From contig NC_039481.1 in NCBI RefSeq assembly GCF_003590095.1, positions 7,378,001 to 7,442,000 of the forward strand: 64,000 nucleotides of DNA, written 5' to 3'. Below, piece after piece: positions 12,721 to 25,321 of this stretch. The position numbers were made by a program, and so were the translations under genes. Source of the stretch: Trichoplusia ni. Its lineage: Eukaryota; Arthropoda; Insecta; Lepidoptera; Noctuidae. The notes below the pieces were generated by a model that was not told where the DNA came from, made no database searches, and saw nothing but the letters and a program-made list of their open reading frames with translations. Positions within the stretch are counted from its first letter, which is position 1, and every line of letters begins with the position of its first letter.

Positions 12721-12910
12721 ATTTACAATTGAAACAATAGTATGGAGTCGGACACGGCGATTTAACGACAAAACCAATAATTGTAAATCAAAGTAACGTT
12801 TATAGGCGGCCCGGCGTTCAGTTGAGTGGGTATGTATTGCGGTGACATAGGTATTGTGCTAGATATCCAATTGGACGGATTAATTGGTGAACGGCGAGGG
12901 TGGCCCATGG
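12721..12910. promoter_or_regulatory. Candidate enhancer with homeodomain-type sites
   Basis: A patch of near-balanced base composition in AT-rich DNA. It holds the 10-bp palindrome TCCAATTGGA (12866-12875) and TTAATTGG (12880-12887) 4 bp later, next to GGCGGCCCGGCG. TAATTG is a classic Antp-class homeodomain core. Function is inferred from motif clustering only. Confidence 0.25.
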
Positions 12911-13550
12911 ACGGTCGTGTGGTGCGACAGTCACTTGTTATGCAACACTACGCGGTACTTGAGTTAATACATAGGTAATATGCGGAAAATACGCAGGTAA
13001 GTATCGAATGATTTGCGAGCGAATTGTTGTGCCTTTTAGATTGTTCGAACTGATTACAGTGGTGTTCTCGTGATATAACTGTGTGGCCCTGAACCTTCAC
13101 TTTATCTGTCTCCCTGTCCTGCTTGTGGGTCACGTGTTTTTTTTCAATTGTTTCTTATACTAATCTTAGAGTGTTAACTGAGTATTGAGATGATATAGGA
13201 TAGGTGTAGGATAAATTATTTTTAAAACTTTCGATCCGTAGACCTTCTTTACGCAAACTATTTTGAAGCCATTATTCAAGTCTGACACAGGGCCCTTCAG
13301 TCCCCACCAATAATATGACCAAACGATCCATTATTAAACATCGTGTCATCATAATTTTGGACAGTCTTATTCAGAAATCTATTGTGACGGACACAATAAA
13401 GCAAGACAATAACGCAACGCCGGAATTCTTTCACAATGACAGCCAAGTCCCAGGAAACGCCAGTCGGAGTGCTCGTATTATTTGCCGCGTTGCGTTAGAT
13501 GGCATGTAGCGTGATGTAGCTGTATGTAAGCGACAATTTTATTGTTGCGT
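12911..13550. other. Intergenic, no feature seen
   Basis: Short open frames on both strands without domain pattern. No repeat recognised. Confidence 0.4.
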
Positions 13551-13745
13551 AACGCTGGTAGGCAACAATTTGCGAGGCATGGTGCGTGTCGCCGATGTTG
13601 ACTATCAGAGCGGGCTCATTGAGCGGCGGCGCGTCACGCGGGGTGCCCACCGCCCGGCCGCGGTCCTCAGCAGCTCCGCGCTAATCATGGGGTGATTGAA
13701 AGCGCGGCTCAGTTCCTGTGTGAACGAATACAACTATTTTAATTG
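13551..13745. promoter_or_regulatory. GC-rich island, candidate regulatory element
   Basis: A compact CpG-rich block (GAGCGGCGGCGCGTCACGCG around 13620) with GCTAATCATGGGGTGATTGA at 13680, an imperfect inverted pair of bicoid/paired-type TAATC and GATTA-like words. Its flanks are strongly AT-rich. Confidence 0.28.
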
Positions 13746-15236
13746 ATACAGCGTACCCCTGTTAGAGAGCTTTACGAGGTACCGTTTAAACTGTTTAAAG
13801 TAATTACGGCCCATAAAAACACAAAGTTGCAGAACATAGGATTTTATTGGCCCGCCTATAGAGATCTCCTTACAGTTACAAAGATCTAAAATTGTTTCTA
13901 ACGTTATTAGCACTTGAGACCGTAATGCCTTATTTAGTAAACAATTACGTTGGGGAAATACACATCAAACTCATTAGGAAATAACTTGATTATTTTCCAT
14001 CTTTGCTACATTGCTGTGAGTCTTGAACTGTAGGAAGTTGAGCGAGGTATACTTAGATATTTACCCATATTATAGAATTGCAATTTCAAAATTCAATCAT
14101 TTATTTCTCGATAAAAGTCTGCTGTTATCAAATGGAAAGCCTAACAAATCATCTCATTTCAAGAATAAATACAGACATTAACATTAACCAATGCTAAAAT
14201 ATTACCCTACCCTCAGTAAAAGTCAAAAGCTGACGCTTCTAAAGCCACGAAATATGCATTTAAGGACAGTAAAAAAACGCTCGAAGCTGTAAATAAATGC
14301 AAACAAATGCTAAGTGAAGTTGTAATCGATGCATTAAATCGATTACGAATAAAGTTGATATATTCATGTTGGCATGATATGTGGACTAAGTGCAGGTGCT
14401 GCCACCTGTCGCCTATAACTTCCGCTGTAAGCTTGGGTAGTCAGCTGCATGTTATTCTAAATCAAATGACAAAGATACATTTGTATCGGTATTTTGAAAA
14501 GGTGATATTGTGAAAATGTTTTGGTTAGGAGAACAGGAATGTATGGAGTATCACTTTATTAAATGCTGCCAATACTGTGAATGAAACTGTAAGAATATAT
14601 CTAGATACTAATAGGTGCGCAAGATTGAGATAGAAGTAATTGTGAGCTTAATGTTCATATATAAACACTTACTTTTCTCATCGTCAGAATAATATAAATA
14701 CAAATTATATTTTTTGTACAAAATATAAAAAAGAAATATGTGTCTGTATTACGTAAAACTTGTGTCAAAGGTCACGTGGACAACTTTTGTACTCATCATC
14801 ACCAATGAATGAATTTCTGATCTGTAAGTTAGAATGTTTTCAGGTCTGGGGAGAGACAAATGACATGTTTACACGATTGCGTATAAAGGACGGTAATTTT
14901 ATTAAGTAGGAACTCTGATAGAAGATTTTCTAAAACAGATCGGGGGCAGAGAGCAACGAATACTTATGTATTATTTTATATCTTACGCAAAATTTTCTTC
15001 AAATCTTACAGAAATCTTTAAAGAGCCACGGGACAAAGTTTAACAACTCATTAATTGAAATTTGAAAGATGGTCGACACCGCTTGCACGCACGCCACTTG
15101 CAACTATGTTGCTAAGTATACTTCATTATTTATTCAGTCCAATTCCCTCTCACGCATAATCACATATTTACTTTACAGAAATCACTCATTCTGTCTTCTA
15201 TTTAATATACATAATTTATCCTAACTAGCAAATCAA
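13746..15236. other. Intergenic, no feature seen
   Basis: AT-rich sequence. The open frame at 14307-14513 has no recognisable motif or splice context. Confidence 0.4.
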
Positions 15237-15240
15237 GTAT

Positions 15241-15370
15241 TGCACGGATAGCTAAGTGACAAAGGTCACCTCCCCCCACTGTGCGAAGTGTCGCAATTTC
15301 GATCCCCGCGTCGGACAAGTTCTGAGACTGGGACTCTTTGTTTATGTGACTTTTATATTTCTACGACGCG
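15241..15370 (+). repeat. tRNA-derived SINE, family 1, copy B
   Basis: TGCACGGATAGCTAAGTGACA (box A region), then TTTCGATCCCCGCG (box B), then AGTTCTGAGACTGGGACTCTT and TTTATGTGACTT. Head and body match the copies at 10460 and 54467 with substitutions. The open frame here is accidental. Confidence 0.75.
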
Positions 15371-15754
15371 ATACAATGACTAAATTGGTAATCGCATCAG
15401 TCGATGAAAAATGTCGAAAAGCTCAGGTCATATCAGTTAGCCAAATGAACAAGGTTTTGGTGTAATCCGGTGATGAATGTTTAAAACACGGGAAGTGAAT
15501 AGATCAGTTCAAAAAACAGGGTTTCGTAACCTCTTTTCGTAAGCGACAGACAAATATTGGAATCAAATAAGGTATCATTACGTGAGTGCCACAATCGTAT
15601 TCAATAAAAAAAATGAATTTCAAAACCTATTCAGAATCATTAGGGTAACTATTGAGTAACTATAACAGCACTAAAACCTCTTTGCGTGACAGTATCATCG
15701 AGGAAACATAATATAAAATAAAAAGAAACCGCCGGAATTGCGTCTGAACAATAT
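15371..15754. other. Intergenic, no feature seen
   Basis: AT-rich flank following the SINE. No exon or repeat recognised. Confidence 0.35.
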
Positions 15755-15935
15755 CATTCATTCAGTCCGTGGGATCCCGATCCTCAAATGTTTGTTAGAA
15801 AGGCTACATGCAATGAGTCGGCTTGCGTGACGCTAATTATCGTAATTATAGCGATCGGTGTCTTGCGGACACTTAATTGTAATGGCGTGTCCGACTCTTA
15901 AGCCAGCTTCCTGCCGACTGTTTTATTCCTAGTAA
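15755..15935. promoter_or_regulatory. Candidate enhancer: clustered TAATTA/TAATTG sites
   Basis: TAATTA at 15834-15839 and 15843-15848 and TAATTG at 15874-15879. The words GGACAC and GTGTCC, inverted, flank the last site. The composition is balanced compared with the neighbours. This looks like a homeodomain-bound regulatory element, inferred from motifs only. Confidence 0.28.
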
Positions 15936-16639
15936 GTGATGTCAGTGATGTGGATGTCAACGCAACGTTATGCATATATTGTGTAATCTATGTGCAGTGA
16001 GCGCAATCTTGCTTTTTACAAGCGAGAAAAACTGAACTACGCGTTTTTAAACTTCTTCGACGTGGTGTCAAAGAAAACTTGCTGAGCGCTTTCAATAAAT
16101 ATAGGTTTTCTTACTCTAAATGAAAACCAAAGTTGAAATATTAGTAATATTAATATTAATTCTATTCGAGGATCCAATCTTCGTTTTCATGGTGACCCCT
16201 TTTTTGAGTTAATCTTTGAACAAATTATGGATAACAAATTATGGATTTTGGGGTCAAGAATGCCTTGATTTAATTGACATTTGAGTTGATTCTGGTCATC
16301 CAATACTTGAAAGCATAAACTATAAGCATGTTAGTAAACTAAGTAGAAGATCTGCATCGTAGATACGTTAACATTATTCCATTACCGTTTATGGTCAGCG
16401 TAGTGCCTGCCAAAAGCTAAGCTATAAACAGCAATTTATGTTTATTGAAGGGTCGTGCTCATAAAGAATAGACAAACGAAGACAGAAAACCAAACGTTGT
16501 TGATAAAGTGCAGCTTTCCTTATTATTTACGTGATTAGCATAGGAGTGTGATGCATTTGAAAGTTGGTAAACCACAGCGGAGCTTACAATCTTAAGCTTA
16601 CCTGAAGCTGGCTGTTGGTCCTTTATTATATAAGTGTGG
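15936..16639. other. Intergenic, no feature seen
   Basis: AT-rich DNA with no exon-like sequence or recognised repeat. Confidence 0.35.
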
Positions 16640-16850
16640 TGGTGTTATGCGAACATAAGCCGTGGAAAGCGAGCGGCGCGATGCCAGTGACTCCTAAACA
16701 CAGGGCTGCGGTCAGCAGGAATGCGCGCGCGCAAGCGGGCACCGCGCGGCCGCGAGAGCGCGCCGGCGCGGCGCCTTCACCCTCCTCTCATTTCACGCTT
16801 CTTGGAAGGGAATTTTCAATCATTTCTCTAGCATGCGAACTGTCATTGGA
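16640..16850. promoter_or_regulatory. GC-rich island, candidate regulatory element
   Basis: A very CpG-rich core at 16715-16775 (alternating GCGCGC, GCGGCCGCG) in AT-rich DNA. The overlapping open frame 16615-16872 is Ala/Arg/Pro-rich and has no domain. Confidence 0.28.
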
Positions 16851-19800
16851 TGCAATATCTAGAAAACATTAAGTGGAGTTAGTCGCCTCTGTAATCTCGC
16901 AGCAAGAAGCGGTCGGACCAGCTCGTACTGGTGTTTACGCCATCCTGTTTTATACACATTTCGATCGTGACTATCCGAGGGGATGTTAGAAGCTTTAATA
17001 GTTAGTGCGTCTGAGGCACTGCTCGGAGCTTTTAAATCAAACAAGATTGCACGTATTATATTATTATCTCAACGGGCGAAGAACAAATAAAAGCTTACTT
17101 TGAGGGTACTGATGACTTGAGGGTCTAGAGAGGTATTTGTTTAAGATTTGTTTTGTCTGTTGTATGTATTCTTAAAGCAAACTAGCATGTTGCCTCCAGC
17201 AGCATTTACAGTTACCTCTATTAACAAGCAACATAATTACATAATCCGTGCAGTATGCTGTCGTCATCTTCAAGTTCTCGTCACGTATTCTCATAAACCT
17301 TTTGATTTATGGTTGCGTCGAAAGCGTTCTTGGAATCCTAGCTCTATGTCATGTCAGGAAGGGAACCGCCTTATGAAAATTAGATCAGATTAGACGACGG
17401 ACAGAAGACGCCATGACAAGAATTTGAGAAAAAAGACATTGTCTTAGTTCAATGTTCTGTGTGTGAAATTATTTAAAATGTACTACATAAATGGTGATTA
17501 ATCTTCTATAATGATGATGAATTGTAATATTTTTTAACACGTTGGAACTTTAGCGTTAGATAAGATTTATGTTAATTACACATACAATTTTGAGCCTATT
17601 CAACAAGACATACATTTTTTTGTACAATTTATATATTTGTTTTTTAATGTCTTTTGTTAGTTTTCATTTGTTTGGTTGCGACTTCATTATTTAGTAAAAA
17701 TTACAAAACTAGGAACGTGATAAAACTGTTGAACTTGTTCATTCTCAAAACATTACTGTTCGTGAATGTTTTTGATAAAGTCGACATTTTATTTTAAGTA
17801 GCTCACTTTAAGAATAAGCAACTGTGACTAATATTGACAATAGTAAAGTTGTCATGACGATAGCAAAATGTGTCCAATTATTGCTCTACATAAGTGTATA
17901 ATTTTGTCTTTTGTCGTTTGTCGTGATTTGCACGTTTAAGTTATTTTAGCGTGAGTTCAGGGTTGTGAGACACAGTTCACCGAAATTCTCTCTAAGGAGG
18001 TTTTTAATCCAATACCATATGCTATGTCGAATGCCGTTTCCCGTGCCTGCCGGGAACGCGCAAAGGGACAGATTGCCACGGAACTCATGGAAGTTACTTA
18101 TTTCTGAATTGAATTATTTCTCATAGAAAATATTTGATTTCCCGATACTAATACAAGATTTAACATTTATTAGCTGCAGATAGCTTGTCTTACTTTTGTA
18201 TCTGGATTGATAAAAATTGAACTAAGCTCTCATCGACGTTAAAACTCTACAAGATTTACTGCGAACATTTACTTTACTTATGTTCCTTCCTAAAATATGT
18301 AACTCATTTGTTGTAAGATGATACATAAAACCAACCACAATCTATTATTTTCTCTATATCTGACAGCACATTAAATAGTACGTACTATTTTCAATTTTCA
18401 AACTCCAAAAATCCAAAGAGGTTGTCAAATCGCCACGTATCCTGTCCACCATATTTGATTGTTCGAAAAACAATAGCATGAGTTACCAAAACGTCGACGT
18501 CGCATTAAAAAAGCATTTTAAAACGAATAACTCATCTCCAACGTAGCCGAGTATTACGCAGCGCTACGTGGAGAGTACGCGCCAGTTCACCATGAGTGTA
18601 CCGCGTCAGTGTACTGTGTAACCACCAATCCGTCAGCGGATGGACCATGGTACTCCGTCAAGGGCAAGGCCGCCGGGTCGTTGAACTACGTTATGGCTAT
18701 TTAGGGATCACGCCGCTTTTCAAGTCTCTAATTCGTAAACAGGCTCTATTTTCATTTTAAATAAATCTGTATAGGTACAATACAATGTAATCATTTGCGA
18801 GTGCTTTTGTTGTCTGTGGCTATAGAGCTGTAGAAAAAAAATGCGTTCTTTTTTATAAAATCAACAGGGAATGAATATCGGCCATTTTGTTTTTTTTTCT
18901 GCAGCTATCATTTGGTTTTGGAATAGCGTGATTCGAAAAAAGAAGCCTATTTTTTATATTAGAAAAAAATTGTTTAACCGACATTCAGAGTTTGTAATTG
19001 CAATATTGATTATTATTTTGACTTAAAGTATAGTGAGATACTAATTGTGAGATTATGCAAAAGTCCTTTTTATATCTAACTTACCCATGAAAATAACGAT
19101 GTGCCTTGCAGGTTTTTTTTCATTTACCTATTTAAAATTAGAAGGGTTATGTAAATTGATCAGTGAAAAGACCAGGACCAATTTTAAACCTTGGGATAGA
19201 ATTTGAAGTTAGTCTAAAGCTACTAATATACCTAATAAAAAAAAACAAGTGTTAATTTAATCGAAAGTGGTAGAGTCAATACTGTTTTAAAAGTAAACCT
19301 TATTATGTTACGGTCCTATCTTAATTAGATCGCTACATTCAGTTAATTATATTAAGTACTTGAATTAGGCAAAAGCGTGAGAAAGCACATTATAGACAAG
19401 TTAATAGTTAATATTTATGTTAATTAAACAGTTACTACTTAATCGTCTAGTTAAGTAGTTGATATACGTGATTTTTCTGAAAATTGTTAACCGACTTAAA
19501 AAGTGGGATATCATCTTTCGCTGGAGGGATTTGTCTTGAATTTATGGGTGTATAAAAAATATATTAACATTAATATACTGACATTGGCAGTCAATGATTC
19601 ATGTCATTCGTCGAAAAGACAGCTTGTATTGTAAATATGCAAAGTAAGTTTATTCCGCGCCAAATTTTATGCCCTTGCGAAATTATTTCGAAGAATATTC
19701 TAATGCTACGCATGCTTACTGACCACGAGTGACCTCTTTACATTTTCCTTATCATAGACAATAAAAAAACAAATACCAAAGTGAAATTTGATCACGAAGT

Positions 19801-20285
19801 TTTGTTTTTTAATGTTCGACTGACGACTACCGGACGACTAATGAAGCTTAACGTTTATTTTGTTATTGGGACAACTTTATCGGTTTACCATATTAATGAT
19901 AATGTAGACCTCTTTTTAAAGTTTCCAATTACAAATCATGAATACGTGAAGTATTAAAATAATTGGAATCATATGAAATAAAATTGGAACATCATCATTT
20001 ATTGAGTCTTTGAATTTTAAGTTGTGTCGATATTTAAATAAAAGTTTATAGTTATAATAAAAAAATGAATACTGATTTAATTGTCTATACATAAACATAA
20101 CCTTCATAATTTCTATAAGAAAGAGTTTTCTCTATTAAGAAATAGTGAAACCTCTTTTTCGGTTTGAACATATTTTATACATAACCTATGACTCTATCGG
20201 TTGTTATCAGTGGATACTTCAGTATCTATTTAAAACCGATACCTACGGGCCTACAACTACCTGTACAACTAAAACAAGTACTAGT
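16851..20285. other. Intergenic, no gene seen
   Basis: AT-rich DNA with no convincing exon. Small patches of higher GC (18035-18070, 18540-18690) show no coding pattern. No repeat family recognised. Confidence 0.35.
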
Positions 20286-20289
20286 GTAA

Positions 20290-20331
20290 GCGAGACAGCA
20301 CATCACACGTAAAGCGGCATCTCCTTTCAAC
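20290..20331 (+). repeat. Dispersed hairpin element, copy 1 (diverged)
   Basis: GCGAGACAGCACATCACACG followed by GCGGCATCTCCTTTC. The arms pair only in part. Sequence and spacing match the clearer hairpins at 30722, 40746, 45893 and 51564. Confidence 0.4.
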
Positions 20332-20854
20332 AACCGCAAGTAACTTACTAAAAGATACAGTGGTAAGGCCCCAGGTAATTTAAGATCAGATTTCGTATTG
20401 TAAACGAGTATTATTAGCGTTTATTGTGAAGCTGTGGCAAGCACCTTGAGTCATATAGGAAGCGCGGATAGGGCGAGATAACCTCCGTATAACCGCATCG
20501 ATTATGTGGTACCTAAGGCGATGTTCGCTGGTTTATTTATCTTCAAGTACGTTATGCCCTATGTCTATGTCTAGTATATGCTGTCTAGCATAGATGCCCT
20601 TTGACTGGTATCTACATAGATTAGTCTGTGCTATCGATAGTACCTTGCTTAATATAGTGATAATATTGTGCTTGCAAAACAGGCTACCTACTTTTAACAT
20701 TTTTGTTTGTTTTGGCTACACAGAAGTACTTCAAGAAGCGGTACAGGCGCAGGATTTTTGTTTCTCTAGAATGGTATTAAGTGTTGCTAGACATATTTTT
20801 CATTTTTTTTTAATAAATGCGGACAACATCACATACATTGTTCTGAACCCAAAG

Positions 20855-21035
20855 TAAGTTGCTGAAGCACTTGTGTTATGGAATTCAGATACAACGAAGG
20901 AACCACAAACACCCAGACCCGAGTCAATGTAGAAATGTGAATTTTTACATTGACCCGACCGGGGATCGAACCCGGGACCTCAGAGCTAGCGACACCTTGA
21001 AACCGGTGCGTACGCCACTCGACCACGGAGGTCAT
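20855..21035 (-). repeat. tRNA-derived SINE, family 2
   Basis: Read on the - strand it begins GACCTCCGTGGTCGAGTGGC (box A: TGGTCGAGTGG), then GGTCCCGGGTTCGATCCCCG (box B: GGGTTCGATCC). A body with CTCGGGTCTGGGTGTTTGTG and a tail including CACAAGTGCTTCAGCAA follow. The pol III boxes are well preserved, better than in family 1. This is a common lepidopteran SINE pattern. The open frames on both strands here come from it. Confidence 0.85.
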
Positions 21036-21039
21036 CAGA

Positions 21040-24000
21040 TTATAATTTTAAGTATGAAATTATGTAAGTTTGAGTTATGATATGCTATTATTTATTTCCG
21101 TTAAAATAGTACACTTAGTTAAAATATCAGAAGACTCTCCTTTCTACTCATACGTGTGGTTTCATTCAGAATATTTCACATAATACTTTTACAGTATCGT
21201 TTTTTTTTAAAACAATGTTTTTTTCATATCTTCAGGTACATACAACAGAAACACATACAGTTAATTTACCATTAAACACAAAAAAATGAAAAGTCAATAT
21301 TATTTCTAACATATTCGCTGAACCTTTCCCGTGAACTGGCACGATCTGCGTGTGCGTTGATATAAGGATCGACCACTTACATGCAGTTGACAGGAACCTT
21401 ACTATAATGACAATAAGTGTTATATTTGATTGTGTTTTGATGGTATAAAGTTGTAAGTGAATGCGGAAGCCGAAGGTTTTCCCACACATGTGATCATTAG
21501 CTGTTCCAGGGAAGCGGTGTTTGCTAGCTCGCCCTGGCGATGGGAACACAACTATTATTGACACTACACAGTTACATACTTACTGTCGCATTTTATTGTC
21601 ATATTATTATACCTGTGATAAGGACTAGATTGGAAAGGACTAAAAAGAATATAGCGTTGCAAATAGAACGACAAGATATCGCTCACTGTTATAATTTTGA
21701 CTCCTAAGTTGTATTATTTTGCGTGGCTTGTTTAACAAATTCCGAAGCAGGAAGCAGTATTTAAGCATATCGCTAGCCATACTGCATAGATAGACCTGTT
21801 AATAAAAGAACATCAAATGTATACATGTACTAAACGATTGATACTGATGAGCGGAATTCATCAATAGCAAACTTGCCTTTTGGAAATAGCACATCGTTCT
21901 CTTGCCTTAAACCGCTCAACTACTCAAACCACGAAATATTTTTCAGTTGGCTTCATCAGAGGCACGCTACCAAAAATACATTTATAAGCAAGTACCTAAC
22001 ATTATAGTAAAACAATAAATTTAATATTAAAAGCCGTACTCATTATACCGAGACGAACATCAAAACACTTCTTACGTCAATGCAGTCAGACACATAAGAA
22101 AATAACATTAATATTAAGTATAACTACTAATAGAACTTTAATGGCCTTCTGTTAACTTTGATTTGTATAACTGTACATAATTATAGTTACTTTGGTAAGA
22201 ACGTAGGTACGAGTGTAATCACAGTTCCTACAATTCGATTAACTATTATTTTCACTGTTAATCTCGCGAAGGTTTAATACAGGCAGGTAATAATGAAAAA
22301 AGAATATAAGATGCCATTATAATTTATTAAAACGAAACGGTCTTTAGTGATGACGTGCGTGCCAAATTACTTGTATTCAAAGTGGATGAATAGAGCCTGC
22401 GCTCAAGTTTACTGAAAAAAAAAACTATTAAAAAAAACAAGGTAGATGAGAAGAAAAAAAGTTAGAAACTACACAAGTATTTTACTTGACTTTTCAAATA
22501 AATCATTTAAGATTCCATCTCTGTGATTATTACCGACACTTTCTTAAGAACTGGCGGTTCCTACAAACCTCAGATCCAGATCTAAGCTATGATTACAAAG
22601 CGAACACTTCCTTTCATTGGCGACACGTCATCAAGACTCGAAAAAAAAAATAGAAAAAAAGTTATGATTGTTATTGCGCAATTTGAAGCGTCGTTGGTGT
22701 TCACTCTTGGCCGTAATTGCTGCGTCTAATAACACCAGCTGCCGACCGCCGAGTGACGAGATATCACAGTTTCTAGTTTTATATTATTTTATAACTATTA
22801 TTCTGCGTATTTTTGAGTTTACGTTCGTTAAACTCGCCTACGCGGAGCAAATCGTTCAACCTTTTTACACGAGTTGTAATTTTTTTGGAGGTACTCAGAC
22901 AGATTTTAGAAGTATTTTTTGTTTGTGAATAGTTAAAATTTATGGTTATTTTTAAATTTTAAGCTTTGAGGAATGTCCAGGTTTTGTGATATGAGCAATA
23001 AAATGACTTTAAATAGAGATTTAGGTAAAAAAGATTAATAGTTAATAAATAATCCTTATAACCGTTCTGAATAGACCGTTTATATCCCATATTTAATATA
23101 CATAAAACAATTAGCTTGCAGGGATTAAATAGAAAAACATTGCAATAAAACGATAATCTAGTTTCTAGAAATAATATGTTTACCTGTCCTGAAATACCCG
23201 GATAGAGGTCCCTTTTCTATCCCTTGCGGAAAACTGTTATAATGTTCAAGATGAAGTTGAAAATACGCTGTCAGGAAAAGCAATAATTTTAAATGATTTA
23301 CAATAACATTTTAGTAACTCCTAAAATTTAATTGATTTGCCTTTTACAACGGTTTAATCACGCATATATATCGGGATTACCCGACTAGTTCGGACCACAT
23401 CGGAGTCCTTAATAACTAAATACTTTTTTTTTATTGATATATTTTATTTGCCATGTACATTTAATTATTTACATTTGATAAAACCCTTGAAAAGTATTAT
23501 ATCGTGTGTTGTTACAAAGACACTATGTCATTCAGATCGTGCGTGATTAATACAAGCGAACGGTAAATACAATCAGCTTAAACATGGGAATTATCTGAGA
23601 AACTGTTGCTTGTATCTGTTATTATAAAACCTACTGGCTCAAGGTTGAAATAATAAAATAATTGTTAAATATATACTGTACCAATCTAAGACCATGAGTA
23701 CGTTTTACACGTGAACCCTATAATGCAGGCAAGCTTACGGAATTTTTACAAATGAAAAATTAATATGCAATCCTTCTTACTGCTTCCTATTTTAAGCTTC
23801 CCCAAGAAAGAAATGCAGTACCAAAAAACTTTACTTTTCGACATCAAAAAGAATATTTCGACGGACAATTTAGGGTCGAAACTTTTTTTTGTCGACTGTT
23901 TTTACGCCATCCACAACCAGATTTCTTTAACACGCTTCCTGAATTAAATCTGGACAAGTGTGATCATGATTGGCAGGGGTCAGCAAACTGTAGACGCATG

Positions 24001-24070
24001 CATTCATTCGTAACCTTTATAATTCCTTCGATTATTCTTCAGAAACCTTCGTACCTTGTGATCCTACTAT
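21040..24070. other. Intergenic, no gene seen
   Basis: AT-rich sequence. The longest open frame (21232-21564, - strand, 110 codons) has no domain, splice context or homologous pattern I recognise. Only weak repeat-like words are found, at 23348-23420. Confidence 0.35.
23348..23420 (+). repeat. Repeat fragment with CCCGACTAGTT core
   Basis: CAACGGTTTAATCACGC, then GGGATTACCCGACTAGTTCG and CGGAGTCCTTAATAA. The CCCGACTAGTT core recurs at 29361-29371 in a comparable setting. Both look like decayed copies of one interspersed repeat. Confidence 0.45.
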
Positions 24071-24071
24071 T

Positions 24072-24119
24072 GAAGTGAGACAGCGCTATGTACTTGGCGT
24101 AGCTGCGTCTGGCTCCCAC
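24072..24119 (+). repeat. Dispersed hairpin element, copy 2 (diverged)
   Basis: GAAGTGAGACAGCGCTATGT, then GGCGTAGCTGCGTCTGG and CTCCCAC. This resembles the family layout (GAGAYRGCGCTAT - short loop - GCTRTCTC - TCCCAC) with imperfect arms. Confidence 0.4.
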
Positions 24120-25196
24120 AGTCCTGCCAATCCATATCTGACAGTTTGAATGGCTGGTTATTTGAATATAAGCTTTGACACCTTTGAACAATTTCGACAC
24201 TATTGTCCGTATTGAAAGACAGACGAGGTGTCATGTTAACCCTTCGCAAACTTAAGGGGTCGGTTCAGCTGTCATATTTATAGCATAATTCAATTTGACA
24301 CCTTGGTGAATTTTTTTTGCTCGTTAATCCGGCAGAGCTTGTTTCAGTTTCTTTTACCCTTTTTACTAATACAACAAGATAGGAGAAGTCTGGTTTTCTC
24401 ATGGTAGCTGTGATACTCCTTGATTTATTGTATACTGTTGTATAACCTGAAAAAACTTAAACCTATATAAGGTAAGAAGTTCTCAAATGGTAATTTGTCT
24501 TAAATTGTCACCTTACGCATAAGATTATATGGGAGAAACATTTAGCTTATTCAGTACCCAATCGTAGAATTTAAACTAGAGTATATTACTATATGGTGTC
24601 TATTTAACACCTTTATAACAAAGCAACAGGTGTGTTACTCTATCCTAAACTTGGAAAAAGACACATTAATTGGCACCTATTGGCATTTAAGTCACAATTC
24701 CAAAGAGCAAATAACTTCTGAGAATTTCCTAATAAAAACACAATTATTAAACCAGCCCTTAAAAAGAGACGAGGTACTTTCTCGCCATTACTATAACAAT
24801 GAAAACATCGCGACAAAAAAGGCGTTAATGTAGTTATACATAACTGTAACGCTCATGAAATTATAAGTATCTATCTATCTTGATGTCTTGTACTTAGCAA
24901 CACGAAGTAATTAAAACATTGTCAGTGAACATTTTAATTGGTGGAGCAACGGTAGGCAGGTGTATCTACGTCACATGACATGTACACACTGGTTAATTAC
25001 TATGTATGTACTATAAGGTACTGTACACAAGTACTTTGCAAGGCTGCGCTAGTTTAAGGGTAGATACACACTGGAAGGTGCAAACTATTCTTTACTCAGT
25101 TGTTTTCCTCGTGAAACCTATCAAGATCAAAGGTGACGAAGAATTTCACTGATTTAAGCATCACACTGAGTGTATAAGATGTTGGAAAGCGGCGTC
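24120..25196. other. Intergenic, no feature seen
   Basis: AT-rich sequence. The open frame 24630-24833 is Asn/Lys/Leu-rich and unsupported. Confidence 0.35.
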
Positions 25197-25254
25197 TTTT
25201 TAGGGTTCCGTACCTCAAAAGGAAAAAACGGAACCCTTATAGGATCACTTTGTT

Positions 25255-25301
25255 GTCCGTCTGTCCGTCCGTCTGTCCGTCCGTCCGTCCGTCCGTCTGT
25301 C
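25255..25301 (+). repeat. Microsatellite of CCGT/CTGT units
   Basis: Tandem tetranucleotides of the CCGT and CTGT type inside the mobile element. They produce a spurious Arg-Pro-Ser-Val repeat in one reading frame. Confidence 0.85.
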
Positions 25302-25321
25302 AAGACCCTTTTTCTCGGGAA

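Noticed and set aside
20829..21080. Possible tRNA genes suggested by GGTTCGAATCC-like boxes here and at 36370
   Set aside because: The boxes belong to SINE heads followed by the usual SINE bodies. No acceptor-stem pairing or cloverleaf is present.
21232..21564. 110-codon open frame on the - strand
   Set aside because: No domain, signal or splice context. Length is within what AT-rich non-coding DNA yields by chance in 64 kb.
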